This document shows positions 26,267 through 36,538 of a stretch of DNA of 64,000 nt, piece by piece. A program made the position numbers and the translations under genes. The DNA is taken from NCBI RefSeq assembly GCF_021390335.1, contig NZ_JAJUXK010000001.1:248001-312000 (forward strand). Direction: 5' to 3'. Below the pieces are notes generated by a model. It made no database searches. It saw only the letters and a program-made list of their open reading frames with translations, and had not been told where the DNA came from. Within the stretch, counting starts at the first letter, position 1, and every line of letters begins with the position of its first letter. Source of the stretch: Dyadobacter sp. CY343. Its GTDB lineage: Bacteria > Bacteroidota > Bacteroidia > Cytophagales > Spirosomataceae.

Positions 26267-28669
26267 TTAGAGGAATCGTATTATCGAAATTCCCAGGGTT
26301 GTCAGCAAAGAAATAATAGCGAGCCTTTCCCCTGTACTCATTTGACGGTCAGGTTTCGGTTCCTTCATCGGAATCGTCACCACCGATCCAGGCTCGACTT
26401 TTGGGTAAGATCTGAAAAATAGAAACCGTGTCGTCCGATGCGTTCTTCCGTTCGGATAACTCACATATGTTCTGTTTTTTCGTGCCCTCTCCGTATACCC
26501 ACCTGCCTGGGAAATGTATTCTTTAAAATTAAAGCCTTTATCGAAGTTAACTACGGAGGGATTATACACACCTCCCTGGATACGCACCATTTCAGATTTT
26601 TTCGGAATGTATAATGTATCCCCATCTACCAAAAGCAGGTTCGCCGGAATATTTGGCTTTTCAACAATTGCTTTCAAATCAAGTGCCACAAGTTCTCTGT
26701 TCCGGTAAAAACGGGCGCCTTCAATGTATGCTTCCTTTTTCATACCGCCAACTTTCGGGAACAAATCGGAAATGCGTTCGAAGTTATTGAGAATGGTATA
26801 GGTACCTGGATAAGTTACCTCTCCTGCCACCGTAACGATTTTCTGACTTTCGTAACGAGGCGATTTTCTTACCAATACAATGTCGTAGGGAAGCAACTTG
26901 AATTTTTGATCTTCCTCATTCAAGACGAGGTTGTCAGTCACATTCAGTGTAAAGATCCGCACATTCTGTGATTCGGGAAGGCCGATCGTGTCATTTTTCA
27001 CCCGGCGCGATACTTCAATGCGATAGGGAACCCCACCTTCTGTGTAGCCGCCGGCTTGGAAAATAAGGTCGGCAATCGTGATATCTTTATAATAGTAATA
27101 GGCTCCCGGATTGATTATCGATCCGTCGATAGAGAGATAAGTAAATTCTTTCAGATCTTCTACCGACTTGATTGTCAGGACATCTCCTGGCAAAAGTTGA
27201 ATGTCAGGTATTTCGTTATTAATTAATTTCCTAAGATCGATCGCAACAAGCCCGGTTTGTGTATCTCCGCTGGCTCGCTCTAATAGTGCACGGTTTAAGA
27301 ATGCCCGCTGGCCAATTCCCTGCGCGATATTGATCAGCTCTTTAACCGTCTTTGTTTTCTCATCCAAAGGATAAAAGCCCGGCCTGGTTACAGCCCCGCG
27401 GATTTCAACCTGGTTGGCGATTACGTCCAGAATTCTCTTGACAGTATAAATGTCACCATTCTTGGGCGTAAAAGAGGAAATCTGAGTGGAGTCAATCGTA
27501 CCGATCACGAAATTGTTACCCGTATTGCGTTGGTACTGGATCATATCAGTGTAAGCCTCAGGCGCATAGCCACCAGAATAACGGATCATATCTTTCAATG
27601 TTTCCCCAGCCTTCGCTTCGAATATTCCGCTCTTCTTCACCTGACCTGCCAATTCGATCCTGACTTCATAAGGACGAATTAATATAATGTCCTGATCCTG
27701 CAGCGCGACATTGTCCTGCAAATCTCCGTCAATCAGAAACCGGTAAAGATCTATTTTGCGTATAACTTTATTGGCACGGATAATCTCAATATTACGGTAA
27801 GATCCATTGCGGTTGGGACCACCGGATACGTAAAGTGCATTAAATGCAGTGGCAAGTGAGGAAACCGTATAAGTACCTGGTTGAACCGCTTCGCCGATAA
27901 TCATCACCCGGATACTCCTGACATTACCAAGTGTAATAGTGGAATACGTTCCTGATCCGGGTCTGTTTAATGTTGAATATGCTTGTCTGAGCCTGTTAAC
28001 GATGCGCTCATTAGCCTGCTCTATGGTCATTCCATTTACATAAACCGGCGCCAGGTTCAACATTTTCACAGTTCCTTCCGGACTGATCTTCATGCGGAAG
28101 TTATCAACCGAGTTGCCGTAAATGTCAACGATCAGCTCGTCGTCAGGCCCAAGAATGTAGTTTTTAGGAGTTGGTATTCTAAGATTTGGTTCAAAAGTAG
28201 CTGCCGACCTGCCAAAGAACGCTGATCCGAAAGTCCGGCTGAGCCTGCGCATCTGCGCCCGGCCTGCTGCTGTGGAATCTCTTTCATTATTAGTTTCGTC
28301 ATCCAGCTCGTCCCGGTCATCTTGTTCACGGGTTTCATCAATCTGATCCCGGTTTGGATCGTTTTGTGCATTGTTACTTTTGGATGTTTGCTGCAATCGT
28401 CTTCTGATCGTCGAAATATCATCCAGAGAGTAGCCTCGCTGTAATGCTGCCCGCTCAATATCCATATCCGACATGCCGGCGCCTTTGGCCTGATTGTAAA
28501 ATTCAACAGCCTGTGTATTAGTGACCTGCGAAGGATCTACTGTCGGCTGGCCAGCTGGCTGCGTAGTTTGTGGTGCTGTATTCTGTGCAAAAACGGAGAG
28601 GCTCGAAATGATCAGGAAAAATAAAGAAATACTTTTCCAGTATTTCTTTTGAGAGGATTGATAATGCAT
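26267..28669 (-). CDS. SLBB-domain polysaccharide export protein (Wza-like)
   Basis: An 800-residue outer-membrane export protein. It has a signal peptide to about residue 29 (ISSLSVFAQN), a region with GMSDMDIERAALQRGYS, a Poly_export domain near 168-250 (YILGPDDELIVDIYGNSV, FRMKISPEGTVKMLNLAP), then several SLBB repeats recognisable by blocks such as IRVMIIGEAVQPGTYTV, IELAGQVKKSGIFEAKAGET, VEIRGAVTRPGFYPLDEKT and VTVAGEVTYPGTYTILNN. A short hydrophobic segment lies at the C-terminus (LAIISLLTTLGISIIRFL). Such long multi-SLBB proteins are usual in Bacteroidota. It is the first gene of the long minus-strand run and should form the exit channel. Confidence 0.93.
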   Translation of the reverse strand: MHYQSSQKKYWKSISLFFLIISSLSVFAQNTAPQTTQPAGQPTVDPSQVTNTQAVEFYNQAKGAGMSDMDIERAALQRGYSLDDISTIRRRLQQTSKSNNAQNDPNRDQIDETREQDDRDELDDETNNERDSTAAGRAQMRRLSRTFGSAFFGRSAATFEPNLRIPTPKNYILGPDDELIVDIYGNSVDNFRMKISPEGTVKMLNLAPVYVNGMTIEQANERIVNRLRQAYSTLNRPGSGTYSTITLGNVRSIRVMIIGEAVQPGTYTVSSLATAFNALYVSGGPNRNGSYRNIEIIRANKVIRKIDLYRFLIDGDLQDNVALQDQDIILIRPYEVRIELAGQVKKSGIFEAKAGETLKDMIRYSGGYAPEAYTDMIQYQRNTGNNFVIGTIDSTQISSFTPKNGDIYTVKRILDVIANQVEIRGAVTRPGFYPLDEKTKTVKELINIAQGIGQRAFLNRALLERASGDTQTGLVAIDLRKLINNEIPDIQLLPGDVLTIKSVEDLKEFTYLSIDGSIINPGAYYYYKDITIADLIFQAGGYTEGGVPYRIEVSRRVKNDTIGLPESQNVRIFTLNVTDNLVLNEEDQKFKLLPYDIVLVRKSPRYESQKIVTVAGEVTYPGTYTILNNFERISDLFPKVGGMKKEAYIEGARFYRNRELVALDLKAIVEKPNIPANLLLVDGDTLYIPKKSEMVRIQGGVYNPSVVNFDKGFNFKEYISQAGGYTERARKNRTYVSYPNGRTHRTTRFLFFRSYPKVEPGSVVTIPMKEPKPDRQMSTGERLAIISLLTTLGISIIRFL

Positions 28670-28688
28670 GCAGTGTTTTATATTTCGT

Positions 28689-28716
28689 CCGGTACCTGCG
28701 TTTTTACAAGTACCGG
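28689..28716. other. Perfect 7-bp inverted repeat in the leader of the export gene
   Basis: CCGGTAC (28689-28695) and GTACCGG (28710-28716) are exact complements with a 14-base loop, ending 20 bp upstream of the export gene start. It could fold in the mRNA leader or bind a dimeric protein. No T-run follows, so a simple terminator is unlikely. Confidence 0.35.
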
Positions 28717-28796
28717 CGTGATTTGAATATCCTAAGTTGCGGTAAAACTACAAAATCTTATCATAATATAGTTCTTCCCAAGTCAGCTGCTGAATC

Positions 28797-30557
28797 CTAC
28801 GATTCAACACGAATTGAAAGCTCTTTTAACTGACTATCAGCTATTACTGATGGCGAGTCGATCATAACGTCGCGGCCTGAGTTGTTTTTCGGGAAAGCGA
28901 TGAAATCGCGGATCGATTCGGCACCTCCAAAAATTGAACATAACCTGTCAAAGCCGAATGCGATACCTGCGTGTGGCGGCGCACCAAATTCAAATGCATT
29001 CATCAAAAAGCCAAACTGATCCTGCGCTTCCTCAGGTGAAAACCCAAGAATCCCGAACATTTTCTGTTGGAGCTCTTTCTCAAAAATACGAACTGAACCT
29101 CCGCCCACTTCAACGCCGTTGATAACCATATCGTATGCATTCGCACGCACAGATCCCAGATTCCCGTCGAGTAACCCAATATCCTCCGGCTTCGGGCTTG
29201 TGAACGGATGGTGCATTGCAAACCACCTGTTTTCCGTTTCTCCAAATTCCAATAAAGGAAAATCCAGAACCCATAGCACTCTGTATTCATCCGGATTTCT
29301 CAATCCAAGGCGCGTACCCATTTCCAGACGAAGTTCGTTCAGTTGCTTGCGCGCCTTGTCAGCCTGTCCCGAAACTATCAATATTAAATCGCCGGGCTTA
29401 GCATTGAACGCAATGATCCATTTCTTAATGTCTTCTTCCGTATAGAATTTGTCAACGGAGGATTTGATTGAACCATCGGCATTGTAACGCACGTAAATCA
29501 ATCCTTTTGCTCCGATCTGGGGGCGCTTCATCCAGTCTGTCAGTTCGTCGATTTGTTTACGCGTATATTCAGCGCAACCGGAAGCGGCAATACCAACGAC
29601 CAATCCTGCGTCGTCAAATACACCAAAGCCTTTTCCTGACGTAAGATCTTGATCTTCACCTTTCAATTCAGTAAATTTCATTTCAAAACGAATATCAGGC
29701 TTGTCGGAACCATATTGGCGCATAGCTTCCGCATAAGTCATACGCGGTACCTCCGGCAAATCAATTCCTTTTACATTCTGGAAAAGATTCCGGATCATTC
29801 CTTCGAATGTATTGAGCACATCTTCCTGCGTCACAAAAGACATTTCACAGTCTATTTGCGTAAACTCAGGCTGGCGGTCTGCACGAAGGTCTTCATCCCG
29901 GAAACACTTCACTATCTGATAGTAACGATCAAAACCGGCTACCATTAACAGTTGCTTGAAAGTTTGCGGGGACTGCGGCAATGCATAAAATTCACCCGGG
30001 TTCATTCTGCTCGGCACAACAAAATCCCTGGCGCCTTCCGGTGTGGATTTAATAAGCACCGGCGTTTCTACCTCTATAAAATCAAGGTTGTCCAGATAGG
30101 TACGGGTGTATCGGGCAACCTGGTGTCTCAATTGTAAATTTTTGCGAACGATATTTCTTCTCAGGTCAAGATATCTGTATTTCATTCTGATATCGTCACC
30201 ACCGTCGGTTTCGTCTTCGATCAGGAATGGGGGAAGTTTCGCAGGATTCAGAACGCTCAGCTCAGTCACCCGTATTTCAATGTTACCGGTAGCGATTTTA
30301 TCGTTCTTAGAAAGGCGCTCTATGACCGTTCCTTTGGTAGAAACCACAAATTCGCGGCCCAGTGAGCGGGCGATTTCAAGCACATTTGCAGGCGTTTTAC
30401 CCTCTTCAAAAAGCAGTTGGGTAATGCCATAGCGATCGCGAAGATCAAGCCAGATCATACCTCCCTTATCGCGAACCCGCTGAACCCAGCCGCACAATAC
30501 AACCTCCTGATTAACATGTTCTAAGCTTAATTCCCCACAGGTATGTGTACGTAACAT
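28797..30557 (-). CDS. aspS: Aspartyl-tRNA synthetase
   Basis: A 586-residue class II synthetase that charges tRNA-Asp in the cytoplasm. It has the N-terminal OB-fold anticodon domain ([20 protein letters not shown]), motif 1 region and flipping loop (RYLDLRR near residue 128; [13 protein letters not shown]), motif 2 [20 protein letters not shown], the bacterial GAD insertion domain (about 280-420), and motif 3 [15 protein letters not shown] near the C-terminus. The length is the normal bacterial AspRS length. It is transcribed divergently from the lipoprotein gene and has its own -7 motif. Confidence 0.98.
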   Translation of the reverse strand: MLRTHTCGELSLEHVNQEVVLCGWVQRVRDKGGMIWLDLRDRYGITQLLFEEGKTPANVLEIARSLGREFVVSTKGTVIERLSKNDKIATGNIEIRVTELSVLNPAKLPPFLIEDETDGGDDIRMKYRYLDLRRNIVRKNLQLRHQVARYTRTYLDNLDFIEVETPVLIKSTPEGARDFVVPSRMNPGEFYALPQSPQTFKQLLMVAGFDRYYQIVKCFRDEDLRADRQPEFTQIDCEMSFVTQEDVLNTFEGMIRNLFQNVKGIDLPEVPRMTYAEAMRQYGSDKPDIRFEMKFTELKGEDQDLTSGKGFGVFDDAGLVVGIAASGCAEYTRKQIDELTDWMKRPQIGAKGLIYVRYNADGSIKSSVDKFYTEEDIKKWIIAFNAKPGDLILIVSGQADKARKQLNELRLEMGTRLGLRNPDEYRVLWVLDFPLLEFGETENRWFAMHHPFTSPKPEDIGLLDGNLGSVRANAYDMVINGVEVGGGSVRIFEKELQQKMFGILGFSPEEAQDQFGFLMNAFEFGAPPHAGIAFGFDRLCSIFGGAESIRDFIAFPKNNSGRDVMIDSPSVIADSQLKELSIRVES

Positions 30558-30606
30558 ATAACTATTTTAATACTGATATATAGAAAGCGCCTGATAATAA
30601 ATGGCG

Positions 30607-30614
30607 CAAAAGTA
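30607..30614 (-). promoter_or_regulatory. Bacteroidota -7 promoter motif for aspS
   Basis: On the minus strand TACTTTTG matches TAnnTTTG exactly, 50 bp upstream of the aspS start in the 78-bp divergent spacer. TTTG tetrads occur further upstream but not at the ideal spacing. Confidence 0.5.
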
Positions 30615-30635
30615 CGTATTTTTAGCAAATCTAAC

Positions 30636-31565
30636 ATGCAAACGTTTTTTATGAGTGTATATAAAAGTATTGGAGGTCAGCTCGGAATGGCTGCGGCGTC
30701 ATTATTATTTTGTTTGACCACTGCCTGCCACCCGGAACCTGAACCACCACTCGGAAGCTCAGACGAGTTTGAAACAGTACCTGAACAATTCCCGATCGCG
30801 CCGGGAATTATCGACGAAGCTTCGGGGCTGGCGCAAAGTAATACGATGGCTGGCTTTCTGTGGAGCAACCAGGATGCGCAGGCGCCCAACTCGATCTATC
30901 TGATCAGTAAAGACGGGAAATCGATTAAAGAATTTACAGTACCAGGTACAGCTAACAGGGATTGGGAGGAAATCGCATCCGGGCCCGGGCCTGTTGATGG
31001 TGTCAGCTACCTTTATATTGGTGAAATTGGAAATAACAATGCGCCGACTGCTCCCACAAGTACCATTTACCGCGTGCGCGAGATCGCTGATCAAAATGCT
31101 TCTTTCAATGAGTCAATGGTTGAGAAGATCAACTTTACCTATCCCGATGGTCCAAGAGATGCCGAGTCGCTGATCGTTGATCCGGTGACAAAGGATATTT
31201 TTGTGATATCAAAAGGGCTGACCTCTGATGTATACCGACTTCCGTTTCCTCAGTCGACCGGCGAAACGATGACAGCCGAGAAAGTCGGTGATGTGCCGTC
31301 AGTGTCAATTGCGACTGGCTCCACGATTTCGAGGGATGGAAAGGAAATTATGGTCCGGACTTACCTGGGAGTCTACTATTGGAGAAGAGAAGAAGGGCAA
31401 ACCATAGCGCAGACGATCACAAAGCCTGCGACGAAGCAGCTGACCGTTGCATTGGAGCCACAAGGCGAAGCTATTTGCTTTGATATTACAGGAAGCGGTT
31501 TTTATACGCTTAGTGAAAGGTCCAATGCGACCAGTGTTTCTTTGAATTTTTACAAAAGAAAATAA
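30636..31565 (+). CDS. Lipoprotein of unknown function, probable beta-propeller
   Basis: A 309-residue exported lipoprotein: a hydrophobic stretch and a lipobox ending at Cys31 (FCLTTAC). An ATG at 30651 would remove five residues and give a more usual signal peptide. After it come DEASGLAQSNTMAGFLWSNQ, NRDWEEIASGPG, LYIGEIGNNNA, FTYPDGPRDAESLIVDPVTK and TISRDGKEIMVRTYLGVYYW. These short repeated D/G-rich blades suggest a six-bladed propeller similar to proteins sometimes annotated as PE-PGRS-like or SdiA-regulated. No catalytic residues are evident. It is 8 bp upstream of the CocE-like hydrolase gene, so the two are probably co-transcribed. Confidence 0.75.
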   Translation: MQTFFMSVYKSIGGQLGMAAASLLFCLTTACHPEPEPPLGSSDEFETVPEQFPIAPGIIDEASGLAQSNTMAGFLWSNQDAQAPNSIYLISKDGKSIKEFTVPGTANRDWEEIASGPGPVDGVSYLYIGEIGNNNAPTAPTSTIYRVREIADQNASFNESMVEKINFTYPDGPRDAESLIVDPVTKDIFVISKGLTSDVYRLPFPQSTGETMTAEKVGDVPSVSIATGSTISRDGKEIMVRTYLGVYYWRREEGQTIAQTITKPATKQLTVALEPQGEAICFDITGSGFYTLSERSNATSVSLNFYKRK

Positions 31566-31573
31566 AATAGGGT

Positions 31574-33460
31574 ATGCTAAAAAATCTATTGACGGCAGCA
31601 CTGGTACTATTTGCTTTTGCAGCAAATGCCCAAACTGAATCTTACGAAAAGTGGATCCGGGACAATTATTCGAAAGCAGAATATGATATTCCTGTGCGGG
31701 ACGGGATCAAGCTGCACACGATCGTGTATTCACCCAAAGATGCGGCCGGAGATAAGAAATACCCTTTCTTAATGCAGCGAACGTGTTACAGCGTCGCGCC
31801 TTATGGAGTAGACAATTATCCTCCAAGACTGGGACCAAGCCCGGCGCTAATGCGGGACAAGTTTATTTTTGTGTACCAGGATGTGCGTGGCCGCTATATG
31901 AGCGAGGGACAATGGACGAATATGACCCCACATATTGATCAGAAAAAGAAAAAGACAGATGTGGACGAAGCTTCCGACACTTACGATACTATCGAGTGGC
32001 TTCTCAAAAACATCCCAAATAACAATGGTCGGGTAGGGCAGTGGGGCATTTCCTATCCCGGTTTTTACACAACTGCCAGCGCACTTTCAGGGCACCCCGC
32101 ATTGAAAGCTTCGTCGCCGCAAGCGCCTATCGCAGATTTCTTTTTCGATGATTTTCACCATAACGGCGCTTTTACGCAAGGATATTACCTTACATTTCCT
32201 GTTTTCGGGATCACGCCGCCAAAGCCTACAACTACTTCCTGGTTTGCCGGAGAAATGATCAAGCCAGAGCCTGATGGTTATACATTTAACCTGAAAATGG
32301 GTTCGCTTAAAAATTTCGATAAGTACTATGCTAAAAACTGGTATTGGCAGGAAACGGTGGAGCATCCCAATAAAGATGAATTTTGGGAAAAAAGGGACAT
32401 TCTGCCGCATTTGAAGGATATTAAGCCTGCATTTATGACGGTAGGCGGCTGGTTTGATGCAGAAGATCTGTATGGCCCGCTGAATACCTACAAGACGATC
32501 GAGAAAAACAATCCGTCTGCTTATAACACGCTGGTAGTCGGTCCGTTCGGGCATGGGCGGTGGAGCCGTGAAACCGGGCATACGCTGCACAATGACATTT
32601 ATTTCGGGGATAGTATTGCCACTTTTTACCAAAATAATATTGAGGCCAAATTCTTCAAACATTTCCTGAAAGAAGCGGGCGACGGGAAAACAGGCTTACC
32701 AGAGGCTTATTTATTTGATACCGGTAAAAAGGAATGGAAGACTTTTGATAAATGGCCGGTAGCGGCAGTGGAAAAGAAGAAATTGTATTTCCATGAAAAA
32801 GGCAAGCTGGATTTTAATGCACCGAAAGAGGGGAAATCGGTCAGCGAATATGTGAGCGATCCTTTGAAACCTGTTCCTTACACTGCCAATTACAAGCAAA
32901 TGTCCGGCTTCACGCCTTTTGAATATATGTCCGAAGATCAGCGTTTCGCCGCTGCAAGGCCGGATGTACTCGTTTTTGAAACCGATGTGCTCGATCAGGA
33001 TATTACTCTGGGAGGCGAGATTTCTGCATTGCTTAAAATCAGCAGTACCGGAACCGACGCGGATTTTTTTGTGAAACTGATCGATGTTTACCCGGGCGAC
33101 GAGAAAAACCACGCTTATCTGACAGATCCGAAAACGGTACTCGCGGGTTACCAGCAAATGGTCAGGAGCGAAATTATGCGGGCGAGGTTCCGTAACAGTT
33201 TCGAGAAGCCGGAGCCGCTGGTTGCAGGGAAGGTGACGGACATTCAGTTCTGTTTGCAGGATGTGTTGCATACTTTCAAAAAAGGCCACAAAATCATGGT
33301 ACAGGTACAGAGCACTGCATTCCCGCTATTTGATCGAAATCCACAGAAGTATGTGGATAACATTTACAAAGCGGCGGATTCGGACTTTACCGCAGCCAAG
33401 CAAACAGTATATCACCAGGCTGACGCTGCCAGTGCCCTTGAAGTGGACGTGATCAAATAA
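31574..33460 (+). CDS. Secreted CocE/NonD-family hydrolase
   Basis: A 628-residue protein with a signal peptide of about 19 residues (ALVLFAFAANAQT). The first part holds an alpha/beta-hydrolase domain with the X-Pro dipeptidyl-peptidase S15 signature: VRDGIKLHTIVYSPK, YQDVRGRYMSEGQW, and GQWGISYPGFYTTA with the nucleophile Ser160. FMTVGGWFDAEDLYGPLNTY and VVGPFGHGRWSRETG provide the likely Asp and His. The C-terminal part (about 430-628) is a jelly-roll of the PepX_C type (ISSTGTDADFFVKLIDVYPG). Members cleave acyl esters, amides or peptides; the substrate is unknown. It shares the base of its TAA stop with the next gene's ATG. Confidence 0.92.
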   Translation: MLKNLLTAALVLFAFAANAQTESYEKWIRDNYSKAEYDIPVRDGIKLHTIVYSPKDAAGDKKYPFLMQRTCYSVAPYGVDNYPPRLGPSPALMRDKFIFVYQDVRGRYMSEGQWTNMTPHIDQKKKKTDVDEASDTYDTIEWLLKNIPNNNGRVGQWGISYPGFYTTASALSGHPALKASSPQAPIADFFFDDFHHNGAFTQGYYLTFPVFGITPPKPTTTSWFAGEMIKPEPDGYTFNLKMGSLKNFDKYYAKNWYWQETVEHPNKDEFWEKRDILPHLKDIKPAFMTVGGWFDAEDLYGPLNTYKTIEKNNPSAYNTLVVGPFGHGRWSRETGHTLHNDIYFGDSIATFYQNNIEAKFFKHFLKEAGDGKTGLPEAYLFDTGKKEWKTFDKWPVAAVEKKKLYFHEKGKLDFNAPKEGKSVSEYVSDPLKPVPYTANYKQMSGFTPFEYMSEDQRFAAARPDVLVFETDVLDQDITLGGEISALLKISSTGTDADFFVKLIDVYPGDEKNHAYLTDPKTVLAGYQQMVRSEIMRARFRNSFEKPEPLVAGKVTDIQFCLQDVLHTFKKGHKIMVQVQSTAFPLFDRNPQKYVDNIYKAADSDFTAAKQTVYHQADAASALEVDVIK

Positions 33461-35586
33461 TGCCAGACATTTTTATGAAATTTAAATCAATAGTAATGAG
33501 CATTACCGCTGCCAGCTTGCAGGGCGCGAGCATTTTTGCGCAGGAAATTAAATATCCTCAGACAAATAAAATTGAGCACACCGATGAATATCACGGTACC
33601 AAAGTTGCCGATCCTTACCGGTGGCTCGAAGATGACAGGTCGGAGGAAACGGCGGCGTGGGTGAAGGCGCAGAACGAGGTGACTTTTGGTTATCTGGACA
33701 AAATTCCATTTAAAGGAAAGATTTTCACTGACCTTGAAAAAGCTTACAACTACCCTAAATATTCAGCGCCCAGCAAAAAGGGTGAATACTTTTATTTCTA
33801 CAAAAACGACGGACTGCAAAACCAGGCGGTACTTTATCGTCAAAAAGGGCTGAAAGGCGCTCCCGAAGTGGTTTTGGATCCTAATAAACTTTCCACGGAC
33901 GGTACTACCCGATTATCCGCATTTAGCTTATCGAAAGACGGTGCGCACGCAGTGGTCGGACTTTCCCGGGGAGGCTCTGACTGGCAGGAATATGGCGTAA
34001 TGGATATGAAAACGCTCTCCATGTTGCCGGACAAGATCGAGTGGGTGAAAATCTCCGGCGCGGCCTGGCAGGGAAATGGATTTTATTACAGTCGCTACCC
34101 GAAGCCCAACGGCAGTGCATTGGCGGCTAAAAACGAGAATCACCAGGTGTATTTTCACACGGTCGGGACGGAACAGAAAGATGATAAGCTGATTTTCGAA
34201 GACGCTGCAAATCCGCAACGTTTCCATATTGTAAGTACGACCGAAGACGAGCAATATGCCGTGCTGAGCGTGAGTGACAGGGGTAAAGGGAAAGACGGAA
34301 ATAGTGTTTGGGTTTTGAAAAGAGGCGAGAAGGATTTCAAAGCGATCAAAGAAGAGATTACGGATTTCAGTTACGGAATTATTGACAATCTGGGTGAGGA
34401 TTTCCTGGTAGAAACAAACGAAAATGCGCCAAATAGCAAAGTAATGCTGTTTGAAACCAAAACCGGAAGTTGGAAAACTGTGATTGCAGAAAAGCCGGAA
34501 CCTTTGCAGGGAGCAGGCACGGCGGGTGGCAAACTTTTCGCCACTTATTCCAAAGACGTTACCACGCGGGCTTACGTATATAAACTTACGGGCGACCTTG
34601 AAAAAGAAGTGAAATTGCCCGCTTTGGGTTCTGCGAGTGGTTTTGGCGGGGAAAAGGATGATAGTTTTGTTTTTTACACATTCACCTCATTCAATTATCC
34701 TCCGACTATTTTCAGGTACGAGATCGGTTCTGGAAAAAGCGAAGTTTTCCGGGAGCCTGAGGTGGCATTCAAGCCGGCGGAATATGAAACCAGGCAGGTT
34801 TTTTACCCGAGTAAAGACGGTACCAAAATCCCTGCATTCATCACTTTCAAAAAGGGACTAAAACTGGACGGTACCAATCCGACGATATTATATGGATACG
34901 GTGGCTTTAATGTAAGTCTTCCACCATCATTCAGCCCCACGCGCATTCCATTCCTGGATCAGGGTGGCGTGTATGTGCAGGCCAACCTGCGCGGCGGAAG
35001 TGAATACGGCGAAAAGTGGCACGAACAAGGTATGAAGCTGAAAAAGCAGAATGTATTTGACGATTTCATTGCGGCAGCCGAATATCTGATCAAGGAAAAA
35101 TATACTTCACCGGAGCGGCTGGCGATACAAGGCGGCTCGAATGGCGGCTTGCTGGTCGGCGCGGTAATGAACCAGCGACCTGAATTGTTCAAAGTGGCAT
35201 TTCCGGCTGTGGGAGTGATGGATATGCTGCGTTTTCACAAGTTTACCATCGGCTGGAACTGGATTGCAGATTATGGCAGCAGCGATAATGCAGAGGAATT
35301 CAAGGTATTGCGCGCCTATTCGCCGCTTCATAATATTAAAGAAGGAGGTCAATATCCAGCAACCATGATCACCACCGCCGATCACGACGACCGCGTAGTT
35401 CCCGCGCATTCATTTAAATATGCAGCAGAGTTACAGGCTAAGGCAGGCGCGTCTTCTAAAAACCCGCTGCTGATCCGCATTGACACCAATTCCGGTCACG
35501 GAGCCAGCAATACCAAGAAAGCATTGGAAACGCAGGCTGATATTTACGCGTTTTTGTTTGCGAATATGGGGTTGGTCTGGAAGTAA
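33460..35586 (+). CDS. Prolyl oligopeptidase family serine peptidase
   Basis: A 708-residue exported S9A peptidase. The ATG at 33460 overlaps the previous stop (TAATG), but the ATG at 33475 gives a cleaner signal peptide ending near SIFAQE and may be the true start. Residues about 30-90 and 440-708 form the alpha/beta-hydrolase domain, with a seven-bladed propeller between. The catalytic triad is visible: Ser560 in GGSNGG, Asp near 643 in ADHDDRV and His680 in SGHGAS, spaced as in classical prolyl oligopeptidase. It should cleave proline-containing peptides in the periplasm. Its stop lies two bases from the stop of the convergent SGNH gene. Confidence 0.95.
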   Translation: MPDIFMKFKSIVMSITAASLQGASIFAQEIKYPQTNKIEHTDEYHGTKVADPYRWLEDDRSEETAAWVKAQNEVTFGYLDKIPFKGKIFTDLEKAYNYPKYSAPSKKGEYFYFYKNDGLQNQAVLYRQKGLKGAPEVVLDPNKLSTDGTTRLSAFSLSKDGAHAVVGLSRGGSDWQEYGVMDMKTLSMLPDKIEWVKISGAAWQGNGFYYSRYPKPNGSALAAKNENHQVYFHTVGTEQKDDKLIFEDAANPQRFHIVSTTEDEQYAVLSVSDRGKGKDGNSVWVLKRGEKDFKAIKEEITDFSYGIIDNLGEDFLVETNENAPNSKVMLFETKTGSWKTVIAEKPEPLQGAGTAGGKLFATYSKDVTTRAYVYKLTGDLEKEVKLPALGSASGFGGEKDDSFVFYTFTSFNYPPTIFRYEIGSGKSEVFREPEVAFKPAEYETRQVFYPSKDGTKIPAFITFKKGLKLDGTNPTILYGYGGFNVSLPPSFSPTRIPFLDQGGVYVQANLRGGSEYGEKWHEQGMKLKKQNVFDDFIAAAEYLIKEKYTSPERLAIQGGSNGGLLVGAVMNQRPELFKVAFPAVGVMDMLRFHKFTIGWNWIADYGSSDNAEEFKVLRAYSPLHNIKEGGQYPATMITTADHDDRVVPAHSFKYAAELQAKAGASSKNPLLIRIDTNSGHGASNTKKALETQADIYAFLFANMGLVWK

Positions 35587-35588
35587 GT

Positions 35589-36533
35589 TTACCTTCTGCT
35601 AACAAGCTGAGGCAATGCAGCTTTGAGATCGCCTATTACCATTTTTGTGCGGAGATCGACACCAGTTTTTGTTAAATGATAATTGGTGTCGAAAAAGAGT
35701 GAATCGTGGAAATTGTAGTCTTCGGGAGGAGCCAGTAAAGAAAATCCATTGTTTAGTAATTCAAGATGAATTTTCTGAATCAGATTTTTTTGATTTTTAA
35801 AAGAGCTCGATTGATAAGCAGGTGGAATGATAAACAGGCTTGCCGATTTTGATTTCACCAGCTTATCAAAGTCTTTTAGAAGCGCAATACACTCATTATT
35901 AATCTCCTCTTCACCCGTTTCCGGTTTGGTGACCTCTACTTTCTTGGCTGGCAGGTCCCAATGGATAAAAGCGTCACCATTCTCATTGAATGCACCTCTG
36001 TGATAAACACCTATTTTTCCTTGGCTAACCGACGAGCTTTCGAATTTGAGTTTAGAGGCTGCATATTGAGGAATATGCGGAAGTAAACGGTACCAATGTG
36101 CTAAACTCACCAACTTTCTTCCATCAGGAAAAATATCAAAGAGAACTGATAGTAACTCCGCCTTACCATAAAAAGAATCTGTATAGAACTGGCTGTATTC
36201 TGGTGATATAATAACAATATCACCTCTATTAACAAACCGTTCAATATCTCGTATCTGGTATTTTAAGCCTATACTGGCGTGTACTCCTGCGTTAATAACC
36301 AGCATTTTTAAACTTCTCTGAATAGTCCGGCTATCTAATCCGAATGCCAGATTTGATCCTCCTGCAAAAATGATCTTTGGTGATTGCGAGCCGGAAAGCA
36401 TTTTATGCTTGTCAGGTACCGCGCCTAAAATACTTTCCCGGGCTTTATAGCTATGGATGTAAAATAGCGAAAGGCCAAGAATACCAGTAGTTATAGTTAT
36501 GAAAATGGCTATCCTGGATAGGAACTGTTTCAT
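35589..36533 (-). CDS. SGNH/DltD-AlgJ-like protein partnered with MBOAT
   Basis: The ATG at 36533 gives 314 residues and lies 5 bp after the MBOAT stop; the ATG at 36683 lies inside the MBOAT gene and is rejected. It starts with a membrane anchor (IAIFITITTGILGLSLFYI), then IIFAGGSNLAFGLDSRTIQ, in which GGSN takes the place of the SGNH nucleophile block, and near the end DSLFFDTNYHLTKTGVDLR with the Asp-x-x-His-like pair. Such proteins pair with membrane-bound O-acyltransferases to acylate extracellular polymers, as DltD or AlgJ/AlgX do. The target could be the polysaccharide of the nearby locus, but this is inference. Confidence 0.78.
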   Translation of the reverse strand: MKQFLSRIAIFITITTGILGLSLFYIHSYKARESILGAVPDKHKMLSGSQSPKIIFAGGSNLAFGLDSRTIQRSLKMLVINAGVHASIGLKYQIRDIERFVNRGDIVIISPEYSQFYTDSFYGKAELLSVLFDIFPDGRKLVSLAHWYRLLPHIPQYAASKLKFESSSVSQGKIGVYHRGAFNENGDAFIHWDLPAKKVEVTKPETGEEEINNECIALLKDFDKLVKSKSASLFIIPPAYQSSSFKNQKNLIQKIHLELLNNGFSLLAPPEDYNFHDSLFFDTNYHLTKTGVDLRTKMVIGDLKAALPQLVSRR

Positions 36534-36538
36534 TTGAA

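Noticed and set aside
28747..28796. Possible terminator after aspS
   Set aside because: Only a 5-bp stem with a one-base loop could be found; it cannot form a stable hairpin.
32087..33289. Two antisense frames of about 190 codons opposite the CocE-like gene
   Set aside because: They are shadows of a strongly supported hydrolase gene and their translations are rich in rare residues without a domain.
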